Source of the DNA: Candidatus Gastranaerophilales bacterium
GTDB lineage: Bacteria > Cyanobacteriota > Vampirovibrionia > Gastranaerophilales > Gastranaerophilaceae
Length of the DNA: 40,231 nt
Direction of reading: 5' to 3'
NCBI GenBank assembly: GCA_944325585.1
Contig: CALVAS010000010.1
Span: 1 to 40,231 of the forward strand
Every line of letters starts with the position of its first letter. The stretch's first letter is position 1. Below are positions 16,072-24,546 of this stretch, in pieces. Position numbers and translations under genes: made by a program. The notes below the pieces were generated by a model. The model saw only the letters and a program-made list of their open reading frames with translations, did not search any database and was not told where the DNA came from.

Positions 16072-17076
16072 TTAATCCTTAAATTCTCTGGCTTTTACGG
16101 AGCCGAGTTTATGAATATCTTCATCTGTTCTGTTTCCGTAAATTGTAATTTTGTTTAATTCATTTTCAATGTTATTAAATTCTTCATCGGTAAGCTCAAT
16201 ATCGGCAGCGCCAAGGTTTTCTATAACACGTTCGTCTTTTCGCATTCCCGGAATCGGTACAACGTGCGGATATTTGTGAAGCATCCAGGCAAGTGAAATT
16301 TGTGCGGGAGTTATTCCTTTTTTATCGGCAACAGTGTGCAGCAAATCCAAAAGCGGCTGATTCTTTTCGACATTTTCCGGATTGAATCTTGTAATAACTC
16401 TTCTTACATCATCACCTTTGTATTCGGTGTTTTTATTGTATTTACCGCTCAAAAATCCGCTTGCCATAGGTGAAAATGCTACAAAACCGATGTTCAGCTC
16501 AGCACAGAGCGGTATAACATCCTTTTCAAACATTCTCTCCATCATTGAATATTCACTCTGGATTGCGGTTAACGGAGTTACTGCGTGTGCTTTTCGAATT
16601 TGCTCTGCTGTTGATTGTGATTGCCCCCAGGCTCGAATTTTACCCTCTTTTATAAACTCGCCCATCCATCCGGCAACTTCTTCAACATTGCTGTCAAGCG
16701 GAACTCTGTGCTCGTAATAAATGTCAATGTAATCGGTTTGCAGACGTTTTAAAGAGTCATTCAGTGCGTTTGTAACGCCCTTTTTACTTAATTTTCCTTC
16801 CGGAATTTCCTGCCCAGGTTGAAAAACAGGCACGAATTTTGTTGTAAGAATTATTTTGTCTCTGAAAGGTTTAACTGCTTTGCCGACCAATTCTTCATTT
16901 ACGTAAGGTCCGTAGGCTTCTGCTGTATCAAAAAGTGTACAACCAAGATCAAATGCTTTATGCATTAATCTTATTGATTCTTCTTCCGGTGGCAGAGCAC
17001 CGTAGCCGTGGCTGAATCCCATACAGCCCATTCCGACTGCAGAAACTTCAATATCTCTTAATTTTCTGTACTTCAT
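16072..17076 (-). CDS. Aldo/keto reductase
   Basis: A 334-residue NAD(P)H-dependent oxidoreductase of the AKR superfamily. The catalytic tetrad is visible: D50 and Y55 in LFDTAEAYG, K80 in ILTTKF and H123 in YYEHRVP. The C-terminal cofactor-binding part (PIPGMRKDERVIENLGA) is present. It reduces carbonyl substrates in the cytoplasm; the physiological substrate is unknown. The ribosome-binding site is AAAGGAG. It lies 15 bases after a TetR gene and is probably co-transcribed with it, so it is likely the induced detoxification enzyme of that regulator. Confidence 0.95.
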   Translation of the reverse strand: MKYRKLRDIEVSAVGMGCMGFSHGYGALPPEEESIRLMHKAFDLGCTLFDTAEAYGPYVNEELVGKAVKPFRDKIILTTKFVPVFQPGQEIPEGKLSKKGVTNALNDSLKRLQTDYIDIYYEHRVPLDSNVEEVAGWMGEFIKEGKIRAWGQSQSTAEQIRKAHAVTPLTAIQSEYSMMERMFEKDVIPLCAELNIGFVAFSPMASGFLSGKYNKNTEYKGDDVRRVITRFNPENVEKNQPLLDLLHTVADKKGITPAQISLAWMLHKYPHVVPIPGMRKDERVIENLGAADIELTDEEFNNIENELNKITIYGNRTDEDIHKLGSVKAREFKD

Positions 17077-17091
17077 AACTTTTTCTCCTTT

Positions 17092-17703
17092 CTATTTGCT
17101 GTTCAAAATATAAGGTTTTAAAATGGCTTCAGTCTGAAGTTCACAAAATTTGTCAGTCCAATCAAGCGGTTCAAATTTTCCGTCAGACATGCACCAGCAG
17201 GTCATCATTCCGTAAAGTTCACTGATAATAAGATGAGTTAAAAGTTCAATCGGCATATCAGGTTTTAATTCGCCATTTTGTACGGCTTCTGTTAAAATCC
17301 CTTTCAACATTTCAAAATCGTATTTCCATTTTTGTCCGTCTTTGTTATCCGGAACATTATTGGGGTCAAGAACATCCCGTGTCCACTGGCGGCAAACATG
17401 AATTCCGCAGGATTCCACACATTCCATAAAGCGGTGAAAATAGTGTCTTAACTTTATAATGATAGAAGCTCCTTCCATCTGTTTAAGTTCATCAGCTATT
17501 TCCAGAAATGGAACACGGCTGATGTCAAGGACAATATCTTCTTTTCTTTTGAAATAGGTATAAAATGAGCCTTTTGCGACTCCTGCCCTGCGGGTAATAT
17601 CTTCAACATTAATGGCATCAAATCCTTTTTCTTTAAGGAGTTCCAGGCCTGCAGAGATAATTTTTCGTTTAGTTTCGATTGCTGATTGCTGTCTTTTATT
17701 CAT
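17092..17703 (-). CDS. TetR family transcriptional regulator
   Basis: A 203-residue protein with the N-terminal TetR helix-turn-helix at about 32-52 (VEDITRRAGVAKGSFYTYFK) and a helical ligand-binding remainder with several Cys and Trp residues. The start is supported by AAAGGGG 6 bases upstream. It is the first gene before the aldo/keto reductase. A perfect 18-base inverted repeat overlaps its own promoter, so autorepression relieved by a small molecule is the natural model. Confidence 0.95.
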   Translation of the reverse strand: MNKRQQSAIETKRKIISAGLELLKEKGFDAINVEDITRRAGVAKGSFYTYFKRKEDIVLDISRVPFLEIADELKQMEGASIIIKLRHYFHRFMECVESCGIHVCRQWTRDVLDPNNVPDNKDGQKWKYDFEMLKGILTEAVQNGELKPDMPIELLTHLIISELYGMMTCWCMSDGKFEPLDWTDKFCELQTEAILKPYILNSK

Positions 17704-17720
17704 GAACTTCCCCTTTAAAT

Positions 17721-17767
17721 ATTATAAAACATTATTGACTAAAAGTCAATGACTTTTAGTCAATAAT
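17721..17767 (-). promoter_or_regulatory. Promoter with embedded TetR operator
   Basis: ATTATTGACTAAAAGTCA (17731-17748) and its perfect reverse complement (17750-17767) are separated by one base. On the minus strand TTGACT (17744-17749), a 17-base spacer and TATAAT (17721-17726) make a near-consensus promoter. The -35 lies inside the repeat, so a bound repressor would block the polymerase. The start codon is 18 bases beyond the -10. Confidence 0.85.
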
Positions 17768-17790
17768 AAATAAAAACTCTTCTTTTAAAA

Positions 17791-18687
17791 TCAACCATTT
17801 TCCAATTTTGCATGCAGTCTGTTAAGAAATATTTTTGCAGCAGGCGAAAACATCTGGTATCTTTTCCAGACAATATCAAGCCCTGATTCAAGTTTTGGTC
17901 GCAGCGGCCTGAAACAAATATTCGGATGATTTGTCGGGTTTATCAATTTGTCAAGAGTAATAGCAACCCCCATTCCTGCTTGAACCATAATTGCCGCATT
18001 ATAAACCAGATTGTATGTTGCAACGATATTCAAATTATCAAATTCTTTCCCGAACCAGTCTAAAAATCCGCTGTCTGCTGAATATTTTTTTGACATCTGT
18101 CTTGACGCAATAATTGGTTTGTCTATTAAATCGGGCAGGGTAATTTCTTTTTTTTCTGCAAGCGGGCTGTCTTTTCTCATAATGACGCCCCAGACATCTT
18201 TTTCGGGCATTGTTATGTAATCATATTTTGACAAATCAATCGGTTGAATCAGAACACCGAAATCCAGAAGTCCTTTATCTAATTTTTCGGTTACATCTTC
18301 TGCATTGCCGCTGTAGATATGGAATTTTATATCTGAATATTCGTCTTGCAAATCTTTCATTATTTGCGCGATATATTTCATAGAATCGGTTTCTCCGCAG
18401 CCTATGTAAATATCTCCGCCGATGGTTTCATTAAGAGAATTGAATTCTGACTCTGTTTTTTCCACAAGTTCAACAATTTCCGTTGCTCTTTTTCTTAGAA
18501 TCATTCCCTCAGGGGTCAGGCCTGTTTTATATTTGCTGCGGATTAAAAGTTTTTGACCGAGTTCTTTTTCCAGTTCCTGAAGCTGTCTTGAAAGTGTCGG
18601 TTGGGTTAAATGCAGGGAATTGGCCGCTGCTGTTATGCTGCCTTCTCGTGCGACTGCAAGAAAATATTTTAAAACTCTCAGTTCCAT
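17791..18687 (-). CDS. LysR family transcriptional regulator
   Basis: This 298-residue regulator has the LysR winged helix-turn-helix at about 15-37 (GSITAAANSLHLTQPTLSRQ), a linker helix, and a periplasmic-binding-like effector domain from about residue 90 (GDIYIGCGETDSMKYIA). The start has AAAGGAG upstream. It is divergent from the alpha/beta hydrolase gene, the usual arrangement for a LysR protein and its target. On the other side it precedes the TetR gene in the same direction. Confidence 0.95.
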   Translation of the reverse strand: MELRVLKYFLAVAREGSITAAANSLHLTQPTLSRQLQELEKELGQKLLIRSKYKTGLTPEGMILRKRATEIVELVEKTESEFNSLNETIGGDIYIGCGETDSMKYIAQIMKDLQDEYSDIKFHIYSGNAEDVTEKLDKGLLDFGVLIQPIDLSKYDYITMPEKDVWGVIMRKDSPLAEKKEITLPDLIDKPIIASRQMSKKYSADSGFLDWFGKEFDNLNIVATYNLVYNAAIMVQAGMGVAITLDKLINPTNHPNICFRPLRPKLESGLDIVWKRYQMFSPAAKIFLNRLHAKLENG

Positions 18688-18753
18688 AGTTTCTCCTTTT
18701 TACAAATAATATTCAGTTTGATTATGCCTGTCAAGTATTTTTAGTTATTTAAT

Positions 18754-18807
18754 ATAAGTATTTGCTATTTTATCGGTGTTGAAATTAATATAAATGTGTA
18801 AAATTAT
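18754..18807 (+). promoter_or_regulatory. Promoter and possible LysR box of the hydrolase gene
   Basis: TTGAAA (18779-18784), 17 bases, AATTAT (18802-18807). Immediately upstream, ATAA-N12-TTAT (18754-18773) resembles a LysR-type dyad, placed for activation. The box is a weak match. Confidence 0.35.
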
Positions 18808-18830
18808 ATCGAAATCAAAAGGAGAAAATA

Positions 18831-19718
18831 ATGGAAATAATAAGAGTTGAAACACCCCGCGGATTGGAATTGAAAGGTGCAATGTGGGGCGATAATACTA
18901 TGGATGCGGTTGTCATTATGATGAGCGGAATTTGCAGCAATGTTTTTCAGAATGATTTGCTGCCGGCAACGGGAGAACTTTTATCTGCAAATAAAATAGC
19001 ATATATTGCAGGTCATGCAATGGATGCGTTTTCAATGATTGCCTATTCGGATTTGAAAAATAAGAAGCAGTTATATACAGGCGTTGTATTTGACGACTTC
19101 GGGGCTGTTTATGAAGACGTTGAATCGTATGTGAAATACGCAAAAGAGTTAGGATTCAAGAAAATTATTCTGGCCGGACACTCTTTGGGTTCCAATAAAA
19201 TTATTAATTATTTGGGCAATACAAAAGATAATCTGGTTGATTATTTTATCGTGTCGGCACCGGTTGATTTGAGTTACTGGTGGACTGTAATGCCGAATAT
19301 TGATAAGTGTCTTAAGGTGGCGCAAAAATTTGTGAGTGAAGGCCGCGGAAAAGATATTCTGCCTTATGTTTTCGGCGGTTTTTCACCGATGGCGGCCGAG
19401 ACTGTTTTAAGTTTTTATAATGCTTATAATCTGAAAAACTGTCCTGTAATCAGTAATGACGGAGAAACGGATTCTCTTGCATCAATAAAAATTAACGGAG
19501 CCTTCGTTATCGGCGGAAAAGACAGTATGGCAGGCGGCAATCCGGAGTTATTTATGCAGAAAATAAATTCTCATTGCAAAAATCCTGAACAAAACAGAGT
19601 AATTGTTGTTCCGGATGCTTCGCATATTTTTTACGGAAAGCATGAAGAATACGCAGGGGTTATATTAGAATGCGTAGAAAGTTATCTGGATGAATCAGTT
19701 GAAAAAGTTATGGCATAA
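18831..19718 (+). CDS. Alpha/beta hydrolase
   Basis: A 295-residue hydrolase with the nucleophile elbow GHSLGS (S118), a likely acid D231 in VIGGKDSMAGG and H265 in VPDASHIFYGKH. No signal peptide. A Met/Gly stretch (IMMSGICSN, 29-37) takes the oxyanion-hole position. The family includes esterases and acyl hydrolases, and the substrate cannot be named. The ribosome-binding site AAAGGAG supports this start. It is divergent from the LysR gene and ends at a very strong terminator, so it is a single-gene unit. Confidence 0.88.
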   Translation: MEIIRVETPRGLELKGAMWGDNTMDAVVIMMSGICSNVFQNDLLPATGELLSANKIAYIAGHAMDAFSMIAYSDLKNKKQLYTGVVFDDFGAVYEDVESYVKYAKELGFKKIILAGHSLGSNKIINYLGNTKDNLVDYFIVSAPVDLSYWWTVMPNIDKCLKVAQKFVSEGRGKDILPYVFGGFSPMAAETVLSFYNAYNLKNCPVISNDGETDSLASIKINGAFVIGGKDSMAGGNPELFMQKINSHCKNPEQNRVIVVPDASHIFYGKHEEYAGVILECVESYLDESVEKVMA

Positions 19719-19729
19719 GCAGTTTAGAC

Positions 19730-19776
19730 ACAGTCGCGGCGCGTTTTTTAAACGCGCCGCGACTGTTTTATTTTTT
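19730..19776 (+). terminator. Intrinsic terminator of the hydrolase gene
   Basis: A perfect 17-base stem (ACAGTCGCGGCGCGTTT and its complement) with a 3-base loop, followed by TTTATTTTTT. Unusually GC-rich for this window. Confidence 0.95.
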
Positions 19777-19789
19777 AATCCGTCAAAAT

Positions 19790-21538
19790 TTATAAACAAT
19801 TTTTAATATCATCCAGAATAAGTTCCGGAGTCAGATGGTATCTTCTGTAAAGTTCATCAATCGGCGTACGGTCTGTAAATTCTTTTTTGCTTCCGAAATT
19901 CAAAACTTTCATATCCGAATTGCCGTAGAATCTTGTGATTTTTTCACCGAATCCGCCGTTAAGCATTCCGTTTTCAAGTGTTATAACAAGTTTGTGATTT
20001 TGTTTTAAGTTTTCAAGAAGTTCTTTATCAATTCCTGTTATGAATTTGGGATTGATTAATGTTGCATCAATATTCATTTTGGCTGCCAGTTCCTCTTTCA
20101 CAGTTTGTCCGAGTTTAAAGAATGAGCCGAGAGCAATTATTGCAACTTCGCTTCCGTTTTCTTCAATTTTGAATTTGTTGAGTTGAGAGTAATCCGTTGT
20201 ATCTTCGATTCCGGTTGAAATTAATCCATCTGCCGGAACTCTTATTGCCACAGGATAATCAGTTTGCTCAATTGACCAGGAAAGCATTTTTAAATACTCT
20301 TCTTTACAGGTCGGGGCAAGATAGACAATATTCGGGATATTGCTGATTAGAGGGATATCAAATGTGCAAAGATGTGTTGCGTCCGCACTTGAGATTCCGC
20401 CCCAGAAAACAAGCATTGTGAGAGGTGATTTGTTAAGTGCCAGATCCTGAGACAACTGGTCGTAAGTTCTCTGAACAAAAGAACTCATAACCGCAAGAAC
20501 AGGTTTGGAACCGCTTTTTGCAAGGGCTGATGAACAGGCAACCGCATGTTCTTCCGCAATTCCGACATCCATATATTGTTTACCGAGTTTTGCGCGGAAT
20601 TCGGGCGTAAATCCCAGTGCGCCAGGTGTTGCAGGATTGATTAAAATAAAAGACTTATCTTCTTTAGCTTTGTTATAAAGATATTCTGTTGTAATTGAGT
20701 TATATGTTTCAATTGACTGTGCGGTTTGCGGTTTTTCATCAAGTGCTCCGGCACTTATCCAGTGAAATGCTTCTTTATTAATCTCAGCCTGCGGCAATCC
20801 TTTTCCTTTTATAGTTTTTACATGGACAACTACAGGATGATTGATATCTTTAACTTTTTGGAAGGTTTCAATCAGGTCTTGTACATTATTTCCGTCATCT
20901 ACATAGTAATAGTCAAATCCGATGGATTTAAAGAAGTTAACTTCAGCCTGACCTTTTGTTTCTCTCAGAAGTTTCAGATTTCTGTAAATTCCGCCGTGAT
21001 TTTCCGCAATTGACATGTCATTATCGTTAACAACAATTATAATATTGCTGTCTAAATCCGCTGCATTGTCCAAACCTTCAAAGGCTTCGCCGCCGCTTAA
21101 AGAACCGTCGCCTATCAGAGCGATTACGTTTTCTTTCCCGCCTCTCAAATCTCTTGATTTTGCAAGTCCGGTCGCAAGGCTTACGGATGTTGATGTGTGT
21201 CCGACTTTAAAAATATCATGCGCACTTTCTTCCGGTGCTGTATATCCTGTGTATTTAAAATAGTTTTCAGGATTGGTAAAACCGTCTTTACGTCCCGTTA
21301 AAATTTTGTGGGGATAACACTGGTGAGACACATCAAAAACTATTTTATCTTCGGGCGAATTGAATACATAATGAAGCGCAATCGTCGTTTCTACAATACC
21401 GAGATTCGGCCCCATATGACCGCCTGTTGTGTTTACTTTTTTGATTATTAACTGCCGCATTTCATCAGCTAATGTATTCATCTCATCAATCGAAATTTTT
21501 TTCAAATCTTCGGGGGTATTAATTTTATCCAAAATCAT
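19790..21538 (-). CDS. Divergent 1-deoxy-D-xylulose-5-phosphate synthase-like enzyme
   Basis: A 582-residue thiamine-diphosphate enzyme of the DXS/transketolase group. TTGGHMGPNLG carries H41, GDGSLSGGEAFEGL (143-156) with VVNDNDMSIA (169-178) binds Mg-ThDP, and VGIAEEH carries the activating Glu (329/330). The central VQRTYDQL and the C-terminal domain are present. It is about 40-50 residues shorter than usual DXS (about 620-640). The DRAG segment that carries Arg420 in E. coli is FWGG here (Trp379 at that position), while D386, H389 and R433 remain. It resembles a Firmicutes-type short DXS group, and the reaction may not be classical DXP synthesis. SD AAAGGAGAG. Alone between a terminator and its own promoter. 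Confidence 0.8.
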   Translation of the reverse strand: MILDKINTPEDLKKISIDEMNTLADEMRQLIIKKVNTTGGHMGPNLGIVETTIALHYVFNSPEDKIVFDVSHQCYPHKILTGRKDGFTNPENYFKYTGYTAPEESAHDIFKVGHTSTSVSLATGLAKSRDLRGGKENVIALIGDGSLSGGEAFEGLDNAADLDSNIIIVVNDNDMSIAENHGGIYRNLKLLRETKGQAEVNFFKSIGFDYYYVDDGNNVQDLIETFQKVKDINHPVVVHVKTIKGKGLPQAEINKEAFHWISAGALDEKPQTAQSIETYNSITTEYLYNKAKEDKSFILINPATPGALGFTPEFRAKLGKQYMDVGIAEEHAVACSSALAKSGSKPVLAVMSSFVQRTYDQLSQDLALNKSPLTMLVFWGGISSADATHLCTFDIPLISNIPNIVYLAPTCKEEYLKMLSWSIEQTDYPVAIRVPADGLISTGIEDTTDYSQLNKFKIEENGSEVAIIALGSFFKLGQTVKEELAAKMNIDATLINPKFITGIDKELLENLKQNHKLVITLENGMLNGGFGEKITRFYGNSDMKVLNFGSKKEFTDRTPIDELYRRYHLTPELILDDIKNCL

Positions 21539-21587
21539 ATTCTTAATTTCTCTCCTTTCTTAAAACATGATATCAAACATATTAATA

Positions 21588-21617
21588 TTTTAAAACTTGA
21601 GAGTAGCACTCAGTCAA
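21588..21617 (-). promoter_or_regulatory. Candidate promoter of the DXS-like gene
   Basis: On the minus strand TTGACT (RC of 21612-21617), 18 bases, TTAAAA (RC of 21588-21593). An imperfect dyad (CTTGA..GAGT-GCT-ACTC.TCAAG) overlaps the -35. Confidence 0.4.
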
Positions 21618-21631
21618 GAGAAAAATAAAAA

Positions 21632-22258
21632 TTATGAATTGATGTTAATGCCTGATTGTTTTTCCGGTTTCTTTTCAAACCCGAGCATTCTCATAAGCGG
21701 ATGAAGTATATGATTGCTCAATTCTGATGCAATCCATGCAAGTCCTATGACTGTTCCGACAAGATTGCTTAATTCAAGAGCGCCCTTTGCAACAGGAAAT
21801 TCAGGAGGTTTTTCGTCATTTAGCAGGTGCTCTTTAAGTGTGAATTTATCCGAATCGTTAATTTTTAAATTATCTGAAATTTTTGCAAGAGTTTTGGCAT
21901 CATTCCTGTCGGCTTTTTTGCGTGAGGCAAGTTTTGCATAAGCCAAATATTCGTTTGCATCTTTAAAGTTCGGCAAATCGCTGTCATTTTTAAGAATTTT
22001 TTGTGCAATTTTAAAGCCGTATTTTTTAAACACCAGCGGAATCATTGTCAGATAAATTCCCAAACACAAAAGCTGATAAAGTCCTTCCTTTGTGGCAGCA
22101 TATTTTCTTGTGTCCAAATCAACGTTTTTATCCAGCATTATTGCGGCAGGTCTGCCGGTTGCCTTAAAAATAGACTCTGTTGTAACTGTATATTTTGTAT
22201 TCATTGCAAAGTTTGCAAAATTCGGATTTGTCAGAATGTTTGCGATTTTGTCTATCAT
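21632..22258 (-). CDS. Membrane protein of an unrecognised family, second gene of operon copy 2
   Basis: This 208-residue product is paralogous to the product at 1286-1942. GRP lies at residues 35-37, DTRKYAATKEG at 49-59, a hydrophobic stretch at about 60-77, KYGFKIAQKI, then a charged middle, KGALELSNLVGTVIGLAWIA and HPLMRMLGFEKK. The motif positions coincide residue for residue with the other copy up to about residue 60. The start overlaps the stop of the partner gene by four bases (ATGA), exactly as in copy 1. The charged middle section is the most variable part. Function unknown; two membrane segments are predicted by eye. Confidence 0.75.
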   Translation of the reverse strand: MIDKIANILTNPNFANFAMNTKYTVTTESIFKATGRPAAIMLDKNVDLDTRKYAATKEGLYQLLCLGIYLTMIPLVFKKYGFKIAQKILKNDSDLPNFKDANEYLAYAKLASRKKADRNDAKTLAKISDNLKINDSDKFTLKEHLLNDEKPPEFPVAKGALELSNLVGTVIGLAWIASELSNHILHPLMRMLGFEKKPEKQSGININS

Positions 22259-22779
22259 AAACCGCCTCCGATTTTTAATCCGGTATTAAAATTGTTGTAA
22301 ACCCGTCCGTAATACAGGCTCCGGAATGGGATATCGTTTGATTTATGAATTTTGGGCTGCGGTGTTAATGGTTTTGTGTTTTTGTTGCCCTGAATTTTGT
22401 CAAGAAGCGGTTTGGTTGCAAAATTGCATATCCACGGAATTACAAACAGTGCGGTTAAACTTACGCTGATTAATGAAAGTGTGGAAGTCATTTGTGGAAG
22501 TTTATCCAATTTGTTTGTTTCTTTTGCGATATGTTTTGCAAGTTTGTTGACGCCTGCATTAGTTACAAGATATGACGCAAAGGCCACAACTCCGGTAAAT
22601 CCTTCACGAAAAGCAGTATAGGTGCGTGATTTTCTTTCCTGCTTTTTATCCATCATGGTGAATGTCGGCCGTAAAATCCCTTTTGAGGCAGCAATTGTTA
22701 ATGCTCCGTAAAGAGCATTGTTATTTTTGCCTAATTTAAGGCACAAATTTTTAAATCTGTTTTGAAACGGGGTAAGCAT
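22255..22779 (-). CDS. Membrane protein of an unrecognised family, first gene of operon copy 2
   Basis: A 174-residue paralogue of the product at 750-1289. It shares KLGKNN near residue 15, KGILRPTFTMMDKK (33-46), TYTAFREGFTG (53-63), a second hydrophobic segment with ALFVIPWICNFATKPLLDKI, and a C-terminus ending LKIGGGL. The start has GGAG about 9 bases upstream. It is co-translated with the gene at 21632. No catalytic motif can be seen; the invariant R-P, M-D and R-E-G suggest a structural or binding role at the membrane. Confidence 0.75.
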   Translation of the reverse strand: MLTPFQNRFKNLCLKLGKNNNALYGALTIAASKGILRPTFTMMDKKQERKSRTYTAFREGFTGVVAFASYLVTNAGVNKLAKHIAKETNKLDKLPQMTSTLSLISVSLTALFVIPWICNFATKPLLDKIQGNKNTKPLTPQPKIHKSNDIPFRSLYYGRVYNNFNTGLKIGGGL

Positions 22780-22796
22780 TTCTTATCTCCACGATT

Positions 22797-22824
22797 ATTT
22801 TAGAACGTGAAAATTAAATGTAAA
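22797..22824 (-). promoter_or_regulatory. Candidate promoter of operon copy 2
   Basis: On the minus strand TTTACA (RC of 22819-22824), 16 bases, TAAAAT (RC of 22797-22802), 18 bases upstream of the start codon. Confidence 0.4.
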
Positions 22825-22832
22825 TATATATA

Positions 22833-23192
22833 TTATTCAAATTTTTTAACTTCTACAACTTTATATTCAGTATCAGAAATCCATCTGAATTTGACTTGCA
22901 TATCAATATGTTTATGGTCAGGTTTAAGATAAGTTGCAACAAATTCGTCCCCCGGTTTATGTTTTGGATGTGGCTTTACTTCTTTTTTTTCCGGGCGTTT
23001 TGGTTGGTCTTTATCTATATACGGGTTTTGCGGGGTGAAAGTATCATAGCTGATGAAATCACCTGTTTTTTTGTCAACTGTTAAAACGGCCTCAACTTCA
23101 TGTGTTTTAGGATTCAAATATTTGTGGCGCAAAACTTCGCGTGAAGAATTTTGACCGAATTTTACAGGGGTAAAAATATTTGCTACTTTCAT
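22833..23192 (-). CDS. Hypothetical lineage-specific protein
   Basis: This 119-residue polar protein has no recognised family. It starts MKVANIFTPVKFGQNSS and continues with a charged beta-rich part (HEVEAVLTVDKKTGDFISYDTF), a Pro/Lys/His-rich linker (residues about 60-80) and a C-terminal strand region KFRWISDTEYKVVEVKKFE. No signal peptide or membrane helix. The N-terminal KFGQ resembles short aromatic-(T)-G motifs at the N-termini of other hypothetical proteins in the window. It lies just upstream of operon copy 2 in the same direction, with a 53-base gap that holds that operon's predicted promoter. Confidence 0.6.
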   Translation of the reverse strand: MKVANIFTPVKFGQNSSREVLRHKYLNPKTHEVEAVLTVDKKTGDFISYDTFTPQNPYIDKDQPKRPEKKEVKPHPKHKPGDEFVATYLKPDHKHIDMQVKFRWISDTEYKVVEVKKFE

Positions 23193-23264
23193 AACTTTAT
23201 TTTATAAAAAAATATTAAAGCGGTAAAACCTTGTTAATAAAATGTTACGAAAGTATTAAAATAT

Positions 23265-23708
23265 TTATTTCTGCCCGCATTTTATTTTAACTACGACCTT
23301 TTTAACCTTTTGTTCTGTTTGGTATGTCAACTGGGGTTTGTGTGCGTCTTGCGGAAAAAGAACCGCAAAAAAATCAGGTTTTAAAATCAGCGGAATTACA
23401 GGATTTTTTCCGTCAAAATAAAACTCAATGTCGCGGCTTTCATCATATTGCGTTTGAACGTTTAATCCCTCAAGATTTGTGTATTCCAGACGCTCTTCGC
23501 CTGATAAAAGCAGTTGAATATCAATATAATTTTTGTGAGCCTCAAAAAATCCGCTCTCTTTTGTGTTGTATTCCTCGACGTTAGCGTAAACATTATCGTT
23601 CAGAATGTGTTTTTTGCATTCAATATCGGATTTAAGATTCTTTATAAAATTAACAGCATCGCTGTCAAGGTTGTATAAATCTATATTCTCAATTTTGTCA
23701 TAAATCAT
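23265..23708 (-). CDS. YhcH/YjgK/YiaL family protein (DUF386)
   Basis: A 147-residue cupin-like protein. GFFEAHKNYIDIQLLLSGEE and AVLFPQDAHKPQL are the family hallmarks; their His, Asp and Glu residues bind a metal. Relatives are linked to sugar metabolism, particularly sialic-acid (N-acetyl/glycolylneuraminate) handling and EbgC-type accessory roles, possibly as anomerases. The gene starts 12 bases after the half-transketolase and is the last gene of the wecG-transketolase operon, which supports a carbohydrate role. Confidence 0.93.
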   Translation of the reverse strand: MIYDKIENIDLYNLDSDAVNFIKNLKSDIECKKHILNDNVYANVEEYNTKESGFFEAHKNYIDIQLLLSGEERLEYTNLEGLNVQTQYDESRDIEFYFDGKNPVIPLILKPDFFAVLFPQDAHKPQLTYQTEQKVKKVVVKIKCGQK

Positions 23709-23720
23709 ATTTAAGCCTTT

Positions 23721-24545
23721 TTATTCCAGTTCTGACATTGCTTTTTTAAATTCTTCTTCATTTGTTGCTTTTCCGTGCCAGCCGGCGTTGTTTTCCATAA
23801 AACTTACACCTTTGCCTTTTATTGTGTTTGCAATGATAGCAGTTGGGCGCGGGTTCTTTTTGGCTTTTTCTATTGATTCATAAATCGCATTTATGTCATG
23901 TCCGTCGATTTCAATAACATCCCAGTTAAATGCCCTGATTTTATCATCAAGCGGATCAAGAGATTTGATGTTTTCCGTGCAGCCGTCAATTTGTAGTCTG
24001 TTTCTGTCAATAATTGCAACTATGTTATCAAGTTTGTGATGCGCTGCATTCATAAACCCTTCCCAGACATTTCCCTCTTGAAGTTCGCCATCTCCCATAA
24101 GCACAAAGACATTTGCGGGATTTTTGTCAAGTTTCAGGGCAATTGCAACTCCGCAGGCAATTGATAAACCCTGTCCGAGTGAGCCTGTAGCAACTTCAAC
24201 CCCCGGACAAACAGGCATCGGATGTCCTTGAAGACGGCTTCCGAATTTTCTGAATGTCATAAGTTCTTCTTTGTCAAAATAGCCTATTTGCGAAAGAACA
24301 GAGTAATATGCAGGTGAAACATGCCCTTTTGAAAGAATGAAACGGTCGCGGTTGGCAAAATCTTTGTCACGGTGCCATTGCGGTACATTTTTCATACATT
24401 TGTGAAACAGAACTGTTAAGATTTCAACTGAAGATAATGATCCGCCAATATGGCCGGATGCCGCATTATGAACCATTTTGATAATATTTTGTCTGTTTTC
24501 TTTTGCAAGTTGTTTTAGTTTTGCAACGTCGATTTCACTAAGCAT
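23721..24545 (-). CDS. Transketolase, N-terminal (thiamine-diphosphate-binding) subunit
   Basis: A 274-residue protein equal to the first third of full transketolase. SGHIGGSLSSVEIL, LSKGHVSPAYY, GHPMP, TGSLGQGLS and GDGELQEGNVWE give the ThDP/Mg-binding signature, and IIDRNRLQIDG follows. Split transketolases normally have a separate C-terminal subunit encoded next door; here the next gene is yhcH-like, so the partner must be elsewhere. It starts one base after the upstream glycosyltransferase stop, so they are translated together. Alone it should not be active. Confidence 0.93.
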   Translation of the reverse strand: MLSEIDVAKLKQLAKENRQNIIKMVHNAASGHIGGSLSSVEILTVLFHKCMKNVPQWHRDKDFANRDRFILSKGHVSPAYYSVLSQIGYFDKEELMTFRKFGSRLQGHPMPVCPGVEVATGSLGQGLSIACGVAIALKLDKNPANVFVLMGDGELQEGNVWEGFMNAAHHKLDNIVAIIDRNRLQIDGCTENIKSLDPLDDKIRAFNWDVIEIDGHDINAIYESIEKAKKNPRPTAIIANTIKGKGVSFMENNAGWHGKATNEEEFKKAMSELE

Positions 24546-24546
24546 A

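Noticed and set aside
15978-16120. Plus-strand frame beginning MKESRHIRTEYFKQLEKY
   Set aside because: It runs straight through a strong terminator hairpin and antisense to the aldo/keto reductase, with no clear ribosome-binding site.
16072-19718. Idea that the TetR/LysR/AKR/hydrolase block is a mobile insertion
   Set aside because: No integrase, insertion-sequence ends, direct repeats or tRNA junctions are visible; it looks like ordinary accessory metabolism.
21601-21620. TAGCACTC resembling half of a CIRCE (HrcA) element upstream of the DXS-like gene
   Set aside because: The second half GAGTGCTAA at 9 bases spacing is absent; a single half-site is not evidence.
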